A stretch of DNA of 64,000 nt from Schumannella soli. Its GTDB lineage: Bacteria; Actinomycetota; Actinomycetes; Actinomycetales; Microbacteriaceae. This document shows positions 19,824 through 27,955 of the stretch, one piece after another. The notes under the pieces are model-generated. The model saw nothing but the letters and a program-made list of their open reading frames with translations, was not told the origin of the DNA and made no database searches. Every line of letters begins with the position of its first letter. Within the stretch, counting starts at the first letter, position 1. The stretch lies in assembly GCF_006517435.1 (NCBI RefSeq), contig NZ_VHQG01000002.1:1258799-1322798 (forward strand), written 5' to 3'. The translations under genes were made by a program, and so were the position numbers.

Positions 19824-22800
19824 ATGTCGCACTCCCCCCTCACCGCACGCGGCCGCATCCGGCTCGGCGTGATCGCCCTGCTCGGCGGCGCCCTCGCGGC
19901 GGGCGCCCTCGCGCCGTTGCCCGCGCTCGCGGAGGCGCCCATCCCGGTGCCCGATGGCAAGAGCGAGCTCACCGCCGCGGCCTCCTGCTGGGAGATCAAG
20001 CAGGGCGATCCCGCCTCGGTCGACGGCGTCTACTGGCTGTGGACCCCGCAGCTCGGCGCCGCCGACCGCTTCTACTGCGACCAGACGACCGACGGCGGCG
20101 GCTGGCTGCTCATCGGCCGCGGCCGCGAGAGCTGGGGAACGACTGACGAGGGCCGGGGCACCAGCGCGCAGGTGCGCGAACCCGTCACCGGCCAGGCCGC
20201 CTTCGACGCGCGCCAGCTGTCGTCGGCCACGATCGAGGCGCTGCTCGGCGGCGGCAAGGTGAGCGACCTCGCCGACGGCGTGCGCCTGCGCCGCGCGACG
20301 AACGTGGCGGGCACGAGCTTCCAGGAGAGCCGGTTCACCTTCGCCTCGCCGCGCGACGACTGGTCGTGGTGGTTCAACAGCCAGCAGCGCGTGAAGACCT
20401 GGAAGATCGGCACGTCGAGCGGCACCGGCGGGCAGACCGCGGCCTTCGGCTCGGGCAGCGGTCTGAACCGCGTCGAGACCAACAACAGCTCGCCGCAAGG
20501 CTGGACCGACGGATTCGGCTTCGGCTCGAGCGTGACCGGGTCGACCGCGGCCGACAGCTGGCTGTGGTCGAAGGATGCGTCGTCCGGCTACGCGCGCGGC
20601 TTCACCCAGGTGTTCCTGCGGCCGAAGACCACGAGCACGACCCTCTACACGGCGATCCCCGACGGCGGCAGCGCGGCGACCACGGTCGCTCCCGTCGCCT
20701 CGAGCTTCGCCCTGCCGACCAACTGGGGCGTCGCGGGACTCGGCGCCGCGCCGCAGAGCGTCGAGGGCAATGTGCAGGTCGGCGCCTTCGCCGAGTCGAA
20801 CGGGGTCGTCTACGTGGGCGGCAACTTCACGACTGTGCAGAAGACCTCCTCCGGCGGCAGCGCCGTCGCGCAGCCCTACCTGGCCGCGTTCGACCGGGCG
20901 ACCGGAGAGCTGAAGACGGCCTTCCGTCCGCAGCTGAACAACCAGGTGAAGGGCATCGCGGCCCTGCCTGACGGTCGGATCGCGATCGGCGGCAACTTCA
21001 CGACGCTCAACGGGCAGCCCAAGGCGGGCCTCGCCGTGATCGATCCGACGACCGGCGCGACGGACGCGAGCTGGACCGGCCGCATCATCGACCGGCAGAA
21101 CAACGTGCCGGCGGTGCGCGCGATGGACGTGCAGGACGGCTGGCTCTACGTCGGCGGCGTCTTCACCCACACGACCGGCGGCACGCAGACCTCGGAGGTC
21201 TACACCAAGCTCGGCGCTCGCTTCAAGGTCGGCGACGGCACCCCCGATGCGAGCTGGAACCCCGAGTTCAACGGCAAGGTGATGGCGCTCGACGCCTCGC
21301 CGCGCGGTGACCGCGTCTACTACGCCGGCTTCTTCAGCACGTCGAAGACCTCGGCGACGCTCAAGGCGGCGGCGCTCAACACCACCGACGCCGGCTCGCT
21401 GGGGTGGACCCCGACCTACTCGAGCGACGTCAACTACCAGCAGGCCGTCAAGGAGGTCGGCGACACCGTCTGGCTCGGCGGCTCGGAGCACTCGCTCTTC
21501 AGCTACGGGCGGCCGTCACTCAACCTGTTGACGACCTCCGTCGGCAACGCCGGCGGCGACTTCCAGTCGATCGCGACCGACGGCACCACCGTCTACGGCA
21601 GCTGCCACTGCTTCCAGACCCAGTACATCGGCGGCACGACGTGGCCGAACATCGGCACCTCGTGGTCGGCCGCGCAGAAGATCAACTCGGTCGCCGCGTG
21701 GAACGCCGCGTCGGGCGCCTACCAGAAGTCGTTCAGCCCGACGCTGAGCACCCTCTACGGCGCGGGCGGCTGGAGCCTCTTCGTCGACTCGACGGGGATG
21801 CTCTGGGCGGGAGGCGACTACAGCTACTCCGAGCGCGCGTCGACGACGCGGCAGTGGTCGGGAGGGTTCATCCGCTACCCGAAGCGGGATGCGACGCCGC
21901 CGACCACCCCGTCGAGTCTCGCCGTGACCGCCGTGGGATCGCAGGTGGGGCTCAGCTGGGGCGGCTCGACCGACGCCTCCGGCGCCGTGACCTATCAGGT
22001 GCTGCGCAACGACCGCGTCGTCGCGACGACGACCACCACCTCGATCACGCTGCCTGACGCGCCCGCGGCCACGAAGTACTTCGTGCGGGCCGCCGACGCC
22101 GCCGGCAACATCTCGGCCAGCACCCCGGCCGCGAAGATCGGGTCGACACCGCCCCCGGTCGACCCGGTCGGCAACCCGAACATCATCACGGCGGGCTCCA
22201 CGTGGTCGTACAAGTACGACGGCGAGGCGGCTCCGGCCGGCTGGAACACCCCCGCCGGCGACACCGCCGGCTGGTCGAGCGGCACGGCCCCGCTCGGCTG
22301 GGGCACCGCATCCATCGCCACGACCGTGACGACCTCGGTGACGCCGAAGCCGCTCACGGCGTACTACCGCAAATCGGTGAATGTGAGCACGAGCGGACTC
22401 AGCTCGGTCTCGCTCACCACGCGAGCCGACGACGGGATCGTGGTCTACGTCAACGGGGTCGAGGTCGCCCGCAAGGACATCGACGCGGGCGCGGTCGGCG
22501 TGGGCACCTACGCCAACGCCGCTCCGTCGACGGCGGCGGCCACCGCCGCGCCGCTGACCGTCACGGTGCCGGCGAGCGCGTTCGTGAACGGCGCGAACGT
22601 GATCGCCGCGGAGGTGCACGCGAACTACCGCTCGACGCCGAACACCAGCTTCGAGCTCACCGCGACCGCGACCACCGGCGGCACCACGCCGGTCGACGTG
22701 CCGGACCCGGTGGATCCCGTCGACCCCGGCGGGCCGACCACCCCGACCGACCCGGGCGGCGCGCTCGCGGCCGGCACGGTGCTCGTCGCACCCGGATCGA

Positions 22801-23282
22801 GCTGGGCCTACAGCTACCCGGTCGACGCGCCCGCGACCGACTGGCGCACGCCCGCCTTCGACGCGAGCAGCTGGGCGACCGGCGCCGCACCGGTCGGCTG
22901 GGGGAGCACCTCGATCGTGACGCCGGTGACCACGACCGCCACGCCGAAGCCGAGCTCGCTGTACTTCCGCGGCGGCTTCGACCTCGCCGCCGGCGCGACC
23001 GTGCCGAACGGCCTCACGGTCACGACCCGCGCGGACGACGGGATCATCGTCTTCCTCAACGGCACCGAGATCGGCAGGTCGAACCTCATCGCCGGCGCGA
23101 TCGGGCACAACACCTACGCGAACAGCGCGCCGTCGACCGCCGCCGCGGTCGCGAGCCCCGTCGTGTTCGACGTTCCCGCGAACCTCGTCACGAGCGGACG
23201 GAATACGATCGCCGTGCAGGTCGTCTCGAACTACCGCTCATCGCCAAGCGTGAGCTTCGACCTGGGAGTGGTCGTGAAGTGA
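19824..23282 (+). CDS. Secreted fibrinogen-like / beta-propeller / FnIII multidomain protein
   Basis: A 1152-residue exported protein. Domains in order: Sec signal peptide (cleavage near PALA-EA, residues 36-38); fibrinogen-like domain (about 50-270) with ASCWEIKQGD, DGVYWLW, RFYCDQTTDGGGWLLIGRG and a late WLWSKD segment; a beta-propeller of repeated YVGGNFTTV / IAIGGNFTTLNG / LYVGGVFTH strands (about 285-685); a fibronectin type III domain (about 690-775, SSLAVTAVGSQVGLSWGGST); and two tandem jelly-roll-like repeats of about 160 residues (785-950 and 985-1152) sharing WSYKY/WAYSY, APLGWG/APVGWG, TTRADDGI and ANYRS/SNYRS. A VDPVDPGGPTTPTDPGG linker joins them. No LPxTG anchor. Likely a carbohydrate-binding surface or matrix protein of the polysaccharide locus. 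Confidence 0.85.
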   Translation: MSHSPLTARGRIRLGVIALLGGALAAGALAPLPALAEAPIPVPDGKSELTAAASCWEIKQGDPASVDGVYWLWTPQLGAADRFYCDQTTDGGGWLLIGRGRESWGTTDEGRGTSAQVREPVTGQAAFDARQLSSATIEALLGGGKVSDLADGVRLRRATNVAGTSFQESRFTFASPRDDWSWWFNSQQRVKTWKIGTSSGTGGQTAAFGSGSGLNRVETNNSSPQGWTDGFGFGSSVTGSTAADSWLWSKDASSGYARGFTQVFLRPKTTSTTLYTAIPDGGSAATTVAPVASSFALPTNWGVAGLGAAPQSVEGNVQVGAFAESNGVVYVGGNFTTVQKTSSGGSAVAQPYLAAFDRATGELKTAFRPQLNNQVKGIAALPDGRIAIGGNFTTLNGQPKAGLAVIDPTTGATDASWTGRIIDRQNNVPAVRAMDVQDGWLYVGGVFTHTTGGTQTSEVYTKLGARFKVGDGTPDASWNPEFNGKVMALDASPRGDRVYYAGFFSTSKTSATLKAAALNTTDAGSLGWTPTYSSDVNYQQAVKEVGDTVWLGGSEHSLFSYGRPSLNLLTTSVGNAGGDFQSIATDGTTVYGSCHCFQTQYIGGTTWPNIGTSWSAAQKINSVAAWNAASGAYQKSFSPTLSTLYGAGGWSLFVDSTGMLWAGGDYSYSERASTTRQWSGGFIRYPKRDATPPTTPSSLAVTAVGSQVGLSWGGSTDASGAVTYQVLRNDRVVATTTTTSITLPDAPAATKYFVRAADAAGNISASTPAAKIGSTPPPVDPVGNPNIITAGSTWSYKYDGEAAPAGWNTPAGDTAGWSSGTAPLGWGTASIATTVTTSVTPKPLTAYYRKSVNVSTSGLSSVSLTTRADDGIVVYVNGVEVARKDIDAGAVGVGTYANAAPSTAAATAAPLTVTVPASAFVNGANVIAAEVHANYRSTPNTSFELTATATTGGTTPVDVPDPVDPVDPGGPTTPTDPGGALAAGTVLVAPGSSWAYSYPVDAPATDWRTPAFDASSWATGAAPVGWGSTSIVTPVTTTATPKPSSLYFRGGFDLAAGATVPNGLTVTTRADDGIIVFLNGTEIGRSNLIAGAIGHNTYANSAPSTAAAVASPVVFDVPANLVTSGRNTIAVQVVSNYRSSPSVSFDLGVVVK

Positions 23283-24037
23283 CGGCGCCCATCACGATCG
23301 TCGCCGGCGCCGGCGCGGCGCCCGCCCGCAGTCTCGGCGACGCCCTCGCGGCGCTCGGCTCGGCGCAGAAGCCCGGGGGCGGCGTGCCCGCCTACACGCG
23401 CTGGATCAACCGACGTGCCGCGCGCATCGTCGCCGCCCTCGGGTACGTGATCGGGGCCAGCGCCGACGCCGTGACGATCGCCTCGGCGGCGCTCTCCGCC
23501 GCCGGGCTCGCGGTGCTCATCCTCGCTCCGATCACGGTGTGGAGCGGTGTGCTCGCCGCGCTCCTGCTCGCGCTCGGCTACGTCTTCGACTCGGCGGACG
23601 GACAGCTCGCCCGGCTGTCGCGCACGGGCGGGCCCGCGGGGGAATGGCTGGATCACGTGGTCGACGCGATCCGGACGCCCGCCATCCACCTCGCCGTGCT
23701 CGTCGCCCTGTGGCGGCACAGCGAGATCGGCAGCGGGTGGCTGTGGCTGCCGATCGTCTACACGGTGCTCGCGGTGGGGCAGTTCATGAGCCAGATCCTC
23801 GCCGAGCAGCTCGCGCGGGGGCTCGGCGCCGACGCCGGGATCCCGACCCGCGGCGGCGCGCTGCGGTCGATCGCGCTGCTGCCGACCGACATGGGCGCGC
23901 TCTGCTGGGTGTTCGCGCTCTGGGCGTGGACGCCCCTGTTCCTGGCCGGCTACGGACTGCTGCTCGCCGTCAACCTCGTGCACACGGCCGCGTCGATGGT
24001 GCGCAAGCACCGGCGGCTGCGCGCGCTGTCGAGCTGA
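23279..24037 (+). CDS. CDP-alcohol phosphatidyltransferase family protein of the glycan locus
   Basis: A 252-residue membrane protein with the complete CDP-alcohol motif DSADGQLARL ... AGEWLDHVVD, flanked by five or six hydrophobic segments. A long N-terminal stretch before the first membrane segment sets it apart from PgsA. The substrate is unknown; enzymes of this type in glycan clusters can transfer a phospho-alcohol from CDP-linked donors to lipids or polyols. GTG 23279 overlaps the exoprotein stop (GTGA), which ties it to that protein in one operon. Last gene of the rightward unit. Confidence 0.82.
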   Translation: MTAPITIVAGAGAAPARSLGDALAALGSAQKPGGGVPAYTRWINRRAARIVAALGYVIGASADAVTIASAALSAAGLAVLILAPITVWSGVLAALLLALGYVFDSADGQLARLSRTGGPAGEWLDHVVDAIRTPAIHLAVLVALWRHSEIGSGWLWLPIVYTVLAVGQFMSQILAEQLARGLGADAGIPTRGGALRSIALLPTDMGALCWVFALWAWTPLFLAGYGLLLAVNLVHTAASMVRKHRRLRALSS

Positions 24038-24096
24038 CGGGACGGTCGCGGCGCGACATCCGCCGTGGGCTCCGGCGCGTCACGGCCGGGCGCGCG

Positions 24097-24102
24097 TAGG
24101 GT
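24097..24102 (+). promoter_or_regulatory. Leaderless -10 (TAGGGT) of the LRV gene
   Basis: TAGGGT ends 7 bases before the ATG at 24110; no Shine-Dalgarno. Confidence 0.55.
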
Positions 24103-24109
24103 GACGGGC

Positions 24110-24580
24110 ATGTCGTGCATCCGCTTCAACACCCCGGCCCAGCGCGCCCAGCTCGCCCGGATGGCGCCGAGCATGAAGACCGCCGAGGAGATCGCGGACG
24201 AGCACCCCGCTCCCCCGGTCACCGAGAGCAAGATCCGCCGGCTGCGCGTGCTCGCCGAGAGCCCGGTGGGCAAGATCCGCGAGAGCGTCGCGTCGAGCTA
24301 CCACACGCCCGCCGACGTGATCGAGAAGCTCAAGAAGGATCCCGACGCGAGCGTGCGCGCCGTGCTGGCCCGCAACGAGACCACCCCCTGCGACGTGCTG
24401 CGCGACCTCGCCGACGACGAGTCGGCGACCGTGCGCGGCTGGGTCGCCGTCAACTACTTCGTGCCCGACGACGTGATGCAGAAGCTGGCCGATGACGAGG
24501 ACGACACCGTGCGTCGCCTCGTGGCCTGGAGGGCGTCGCTGGCCGAGGAGGCCGCTCAGCTGGAGACGCAGACCGCCTGA
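24110..24580 (+). CDS. Leucine-rich-repeat-variant (LRV) protein
   Basis: A 156-residue soluble protein with three to four alpha-helical repeats of about 25 residues: LAESPVGKIRESVASSYHTP, KKDPDASVRAVLARNETTP, LADDESATVRGWVAVNYFVP and LADDEDDTVRRLVAW. The D-x2-VR-x-x-VA-x-N-x2-TP pattern is that of LRV/HEAT-like repeats, usually protein-protein interaction scaffolds. N-terminal MSCIRFNTPAQRAQLARMAP is conserved-looking but of unknown role. Stand-alone gene. The start at 24110 is preferred over an upstream in-frame codon because of the -10 placement. Confidence 0.8.
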   Translation: MSCIRFNTPAQRAQLARMAPSMKTAEEIADEHPAPPVTESKIRRLRVLAESPVGKIRESVASSYHTPADVIEKLKKDPDASVRAVLARNETTPCDVLRDLADDESATVRGWVAVNYFVPDDVMQKLADDEDDTVRRLVAWRASLAEEAAQLETQTA

Positions 24581-24584
24581 GCGG

Positions 24585-24609
24585 GATCGCGATCGGCCCC
24601 GGCGCGATC
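24585..24609. terminator. Hairpin between LRV and Nudix genes
   Basis: GATCGCG (24585-24591) pairs with CGCGATC (24603-24609) across an 11-base loop, starting 5 bases after the LRV stop. Both converging genes could use it. Confidence 0.45.
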
Positions 24610-24632
24610 AGCTCGGCCGCGCTCGGCCGGCC

Positions 24633-25112
24633 TCAGCTCAGGCGCGACCGCAGCTCGGGCCAGCTCGCCGCGAAAGCGGGGTGCAGCGGCAGCCCCTCGA
24701 CCTCGGCGATGGCGACCCACTCGAGGCGCGTGCTCTCGGCGTCGCCCAGGATCGGCTCGAAGCGCTCCGCGACCTCGCCGATCACGGTCGTGTACGACCA
24801 GTAGCCGAGGTCGAAGGCGAGCTCGCCGGTCACGACGACCTGCTCGGGCGGGACTCCCGCCTCCTCGTCGGCCTCGCGCAGCGCCGCCTGTTCGGCGGTC
24901 TCGCCGGCCTTGCGGGCGCCGCCGGGGATGCCCCAGGTGCCGCCGAAGTGGCTCCACTCGGCCCGCAGCTGCAGCAGCACGGCATCCGCGCTGCGCACGA
25001 GCAGTCCGGCGGCGCCGAAGGAGCCCCAGAAGCGGCCCTGCGGGCCTTCGACCCAGACGTCCTCGGGGCCGCGCGGTCGCCGCGCGGAGGAGTCGTGGGT
25101 CGCGCGCGTCAT
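24633..25112 (-). CDS. Nudix hydrolase
   Basis: A 159-residue Nudix protein. The Nudix box G-x5-E-x7-REUxEExGU is present as GGARKAGETAEQAALREADE followed by EAGV (about residues 64-87), preceded by WGIPGG. It hydrolyses a nucleoside diphosphate linked to another moiety; substrate not predictable. Stand-alone, transcribed from a TAGGCT-type leaderless promoter. Confidence 0.9.
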   Translation of the reverse strand: MTRATHDSSARRPRGPEDVWVEGPQGRFWGSFGAAGLLVRSADAVLLQLRAEWSHFGGTWGIPGGARKAGETAEQAALREADEEAGVPPEQVVVTGELAFDLGYWSYTTVIGEVAERFEPILGDAESTRLEWVAIAEVEGLPLHPAFAASWPELRSRLS

Positions 25113-25118
25113 GGCGTC

Positions 25119-25124
25119 AGCCTA
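25119..25124 (-). promoter_or_regulatory. Leaderless -10 (TAGGCT) of the Nudix gene
   Basis: Minus-strand TAGGCT, 6 bases before the ATG at 25112; no Shine-Dalgarno. Confidence 0.6.
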
Positions 25125-25220
25125 GGGGTCGGGCGAGACCGCCGCCGGGTCGTGTGACGACGTGCGTCGCGCGGGCGGACCGACACGCCGGGCGCCCGTG
25201 ACGACGTCGGAGGGTGCACC

Positions 25221-25226
25221 TACCGT
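25221..25226 (+). promoter_or_regulatory. Leaderless -10 (TACCGT) of the M4 protease gene
   Basis: TACCGT ends 6 bases before the ATG at 25233. GAGG lies inside the gap but too close to the start to be a normal Shine-Dalgarno. Confidence 0.5.
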
Positions 25227-25232
25227 GAGGGC

Positions 25233-26321
25233 ATGGTCACCGGAATCGTCCCCCCGTTCCTGCTCAGCCGTATCGCCGAAGCCGAGAGCGCGCGTCTCGC
25301 CGTCGCCCCGCGCGCCGCCCGGCGCACCCTCGCGCTCACCGACACGACGGGTCGCCGCCGCGCGGCCATCACCTTCAGCGTCGACGGCGACGACCTCGTC
25401 GCCGAGCTGACCGATCAGCCGGACCGCACGATCGCGGATGCGCAGGGCTCGGAGCTGTTGCCGGGAACGGTCGTGCGCAAGGAGGGCGACGAGCCGAGCG
25501 GCGACGTCGCCGTCGACGAGGCCTACGACGGACTCGGCGCGACCTTCGACCTCTTCTCGCAGGTGTACCGCCGGAACTCGATCGACGGCGCCGGCCTGCC
25601 GCTCGACGCGAGCGTCCACTACGGCGAGAACTACGACAACGCGTTCTGGAACGGCGAGCGGATGGTGTTCGGCGACGGCGACGGCGAGGTCTTCGGGCGC
25701 TTCACCGCCTCGGTCTCGGTGATCGGACACGAGCTGACGCACGGGGTGACGGAGGCGACCCTGGGTCTCGAGTACCAGGGTCAGGCCGGCGCGCTCAACG
25801 AGTCGATCTCCGACGTCTTCGGCGTGCTCGTCGAGCAGCACGGCAAGGGGCAGAGCGTCGCCGAGGCGAGCTGGCTGATCGGCGAGGGGCTGTTCACGCC
25901 TGAGGTCGAGGGCGCGGCGCTGCGGTCGATGAAGTCGCCGGGCACGGCCTACGACGACGACGTGCTCGGAAAGGACCCGCAGCCGGCGCACATGGACGAT
26001 TACGTCGAGACGCAGGAGGACAACGGCGGGGTGCACATCAACTCGGGCATCCCGAATCGGGCCTTCTACCTCGTGGCCGAGAAGCTCGGCGGTCACGCCT
26101 GGGAGCGCGCGGGCCAGATCTGGTTCGACACGCTCGCGGCGAAAGGCGCCCGGGATCGGGTTCCGACGGACGCGGACTTCGCCCGCTTCGCCGCGGCCAC
26201 GGTGAGCGCGGCGGCCGCGAGGTACGGTGAGTCGTCGCCCGAGGTCGACGCGGTGCGCGCCGGCTGGGCGGGAGTGGGAGTGATGACCGATGACGCAGGC
26301 CGGAAGTCCGCGGGACGGTGA
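25233..26321 (+). CDS. M4 (thermolysin/protealysin-like) metalloprotease
   Basis: A 362-residue zinc protease. Catalytic HELTH at H166-E167-H170, second zinc-ligand motif NESISDVFG at about 190, and the substrate/active-site histidine block NGGVHINSGIPNRAFYL at about 266. There is no signal peptide and only a short N-terminal propeptide beginning MVTGIVPPFLLSRIAE, the PPYLL-like start of protealysin-type precursors (here PPFLL). It is therefore probably cytoplasmic or released without Sec, as for protealysin. Its 3' end overlaps the inhibitor-like gene by 32 bases. Confidence 0.93.
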   Translation: MVTGIVPPFLLSRIAEAESARLAVAPRAARRTLALTDTTGRRRAAITFSVDGDDLVAELTDQPDRTIADAQGSELLPGTVVRKEGDEPSGDVAVDEAYDGLGATFDLFSQVYRRNSIDGAGLPLDASVHYGENYDNAFWNGERMVFGDGDGEVFGRFTASVSVIGHELTHGVTEATLGLEYQGQAGALNESISDVFGVLVEQHGKGQSVAEASWLIGEGLFTPEVEGAALRSMKSPGTAYDDDVLGKDPQPAHMDDYVETQEDNGGVHINSGIPNRAFYLVAEKLGGHAWERAGQIWFDTLAAKGARDRVPTDADFARFAAATVSAAAARYGESSPEVDAVRAGWAGVGVMTDDAGRKSAGR

Positions 26322-26769
26322 GTCCGGCGCGGAGTCGAGCACGGACTCCGGCGCCTCGGCGGACGCGCTGGCGGATGGACGCTCGGGCGACGACGCGCTC
26401 TCGGTGAGTGTCTCGCGCACCGGCGGCGTGGCCGGCATCCGACGGGAATGGCGGATCGACGTCGACGGCGACGGTCGGGCCGACTGGATCCTGCTGCTCG
26501 ACGCCTGTCCGTGGTCGACCGCGGAGTATGCGACCGAGGCTCCGGCCGGGCCCCGCGGCGCCGACCGGATGACCTGGACGATCGCCGCCGACGGCCCCGA
26601 GCAGGCGCGCCGAGCCGAGGTGCCCGAGCCCGAGCTCACGGGTCCGTGGCGCGAGCTCGTCGATCGCGTGCGGCGCGACGGAGAGCCGGTCGCGGCGCGA
26701 GGTCGCGCTCTCCCCCGCGAGGAGCGACCGATCCGGCGCCGCCCAGTGGAACCTCGAGGCGGCGCATGA
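26290..26769 (+). CDS. Emfourin-like protease inhibitor
   Basis: A 159-residue protein. The central part, VSVSRTGGVAGIRREWRIDV and then TWTIAADGPEQARRAE, matches the emfourin pattern (basic strand V-x-R-x-GG-x-AG followed by a small beta-rich domain). Emfourin is the cognate inhibitor of protealysin-type M4 proteases and is encoded right behind the protease gene. The N-terminal 38 residues are acidic, Ser/Ala-rich and disordered, and the last 25 are Arg/Pro-rich; both are longer than in the short archetype. ATG 26290 lies inside the protease gene, in another frame. Confidence 0.8.
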   Translation: MTQAGSPRDGESGAESSTDSGASADALADGRSGDDALSVSVSRTGGVAGIRREWRIDVDGDGRADWILLLDACPWSTAEYATEAPAGPRGADRMTWTIAADGPEQARRAEVPEPELTGPWRELVDRVRRDGEPVAARGRALPREERPIRRRPVEPRGGA

Positions 26770-27137
26770 GCGCGGGCGTGCGCGTCGACGCGTGGATCTG
26801 CGCGGTGCGACTCGTGAAGACGCGCTCCGCGGCGAGCACCGCCTGCAAGGCGGGTCACGTGCGAGTGAACGGCGAGCGGGCGAAGCCGGCGCAGACCGTG
26901 GTCGTCGGCGATCACGTCCGGGTGCTCACGCCGGGCGGCGAGAAGCTCGTCACGGTCGAGAAGCTCATCGTGAAGCGCGTCGGAGCGCCCCAGGCGGCCG
27001 AGTGCTACACGGACCAGACCCCGCCCCCGCCGCCGAAGGAGGAGCGCGTGGTGATCGGCATCCGCGAGCGCGGTGCTGGCCGCCCGACGAAGCGCGATCG
27101 ACGCGAGCTCGACCGGCTGCAGGGGCGTCGCGAGTGA
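26766..27137 (+). CDS. S4-domain RNA-binding protein (Hsp15-like)
   Basis: A 123-residue protein. The N-terminal S4 fold is clear: VRVDAWICAVRLVKTRSAAS, CKAGHVRVNGERAKPAQTV and VGDHVRVLTPGGEK. The C-terminal tail is basic (GRPTKRDRRELDRLQ). Hsp15-type proteins bind 50S ribosomes that carry a blocked nascent chain. ATGA overlap with the inhibitor gene and GTGA overlap with nnrE make a continuous four-gene unit from the protease onward. Confidence 0.9.
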   Translation: MSAGVRVDAWICAVRLVKTRSAASTACKAGHVRVNGERAKPAQTVVVGDHVRVLTPGGEKLVTVEKLIVKRVGAPQAAECYTDQTPPPPPKEERVVIGIRERGAGRPTKRDRRELDRLQGRRE

Positions 27138-27913
27138 CGCCCTCCGGCGGCGCGACCGGCGCGAGCGGCGCGACCGACGCGACCGGCGCGTCCAGCGGCT
27201 CGGCGGACGGCGGAGCCGCGCCGAGCATCCACGACGGCTGGTCGGCCGAGCAGATCCGCGCGGCGGAGCGCCCGCTGCTGGACGCCGGCGTGCCGCTCAT
27301 GCATCAGGCGGCCTCGGCTCTCGCCGCGGTCGTGCGCGACGAGCTGTCGGAGCCGGGCGGACGGGTCGTGCTGCTGGCCGGCTCGGGGAACAACGGCGGC
27401 GACGGCCTGTTCGCGGCCGCCGAGCTCTGCCGCGACGGCGTGCCGGTCACGATCGTGCCGACCGGGTCGCGGCTGCACGACGCCGGGCTCACGGCCGCCG
27501 TCGAGGCGGGCGCCGAGCTCGATCGCTCCGCGGCCGCGCATCCCGCCCGTTTCGTCGCGACGCTCGGCCCGGCGACGCTGATCGTGGATGCGATGGTCGG
27601 CATCGGTGCCGGGGCGCCGGGCCTGCGCGGCGCCGCCCACGACGTCGCGGCCGCGCTGCTGCCCCGCGTCGTCGAGCGGGACCGGCAGCGGCTGCGGGTC
27701 ATCGCGGTGGACGTTCCGAGCGGGATCGGCGTCGACGACGGCGCGGCCCCCGACGACGGCGTGCTGCTGCCCGCGACCGTGACGGTCACCTTCGGCGCGA
27801 TGAAGGCGGGGCTGCTGCGCCCTCCCGCCGCCGCGCTGGCGGGCGTGGTGCGCCTGGTGGACCTGGGACTCGGCCCGCATCTGCAGGGCGTTCCGCTCGT
27901 CCGACTGCCTTGA
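27134..27913 (+). CDS. nnrE: NAD(P)H-hydrate epimerase (YjeF N-terminal domain only)
   Basis: A 259-residue protein of the YjeF_N family, which epimerises damaged NAD(P)HX. Motifs: AERPLLDAGVPLMHQAASAL, VVLLAGSGNNGGDGLFAA (the nucleotide-binding GxGNNGGDG), DAMVGIGAGAPG and VDVPSGIGVDDG. The C-terminal dehydratase domain found in fused Nnr proteins is absent, so a separate nnrD must lie elsewhere. The first 30 residues are a Gly/Ala/Ser/Thr-rich tail. GTG start at 27134 overlaps the stop of the S4 gene. Confidence 0.88.
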   Translation: MTPSGGATGASGATDATGASSGSADGGAAPSIHDGWSAEQIRAAERPLLDAGVPLMHQAASALAAVVRDELSEPGGRVVLLAGSGNNGGDGLFAAAELCRDGVPVTIVPTGSRLHDAGLTAAVEAGAELDRSAAAHPARFVATLGPATLIVDAMVGIGAGAPGLRGAAHDVAAALLPRVVERDRQRLRVIAVDVPSGIGVDDGAAPDDGVLLPATVTVTFGAMKAGLLRPPAAALAGVVRLVDLGLGPHLQGVPLVRLP

Positions 27914-27934
27914 CGCGCGCGGCGACCGCGCGCG
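27914..27934. terminator. Hairpin directly after nnrE
   Basis: Perfect 9-bp stem CGCGCGCGG, loop CGA, CCGCGCGCG, beginning at the base after the nnrE TGA and 22 bases from the gpx stop on the other strand; shared by two converging genes. Confidence 0.7.
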
Positions 27935-27955
27935 AGCCGACCGCCGGCCCGAAGC

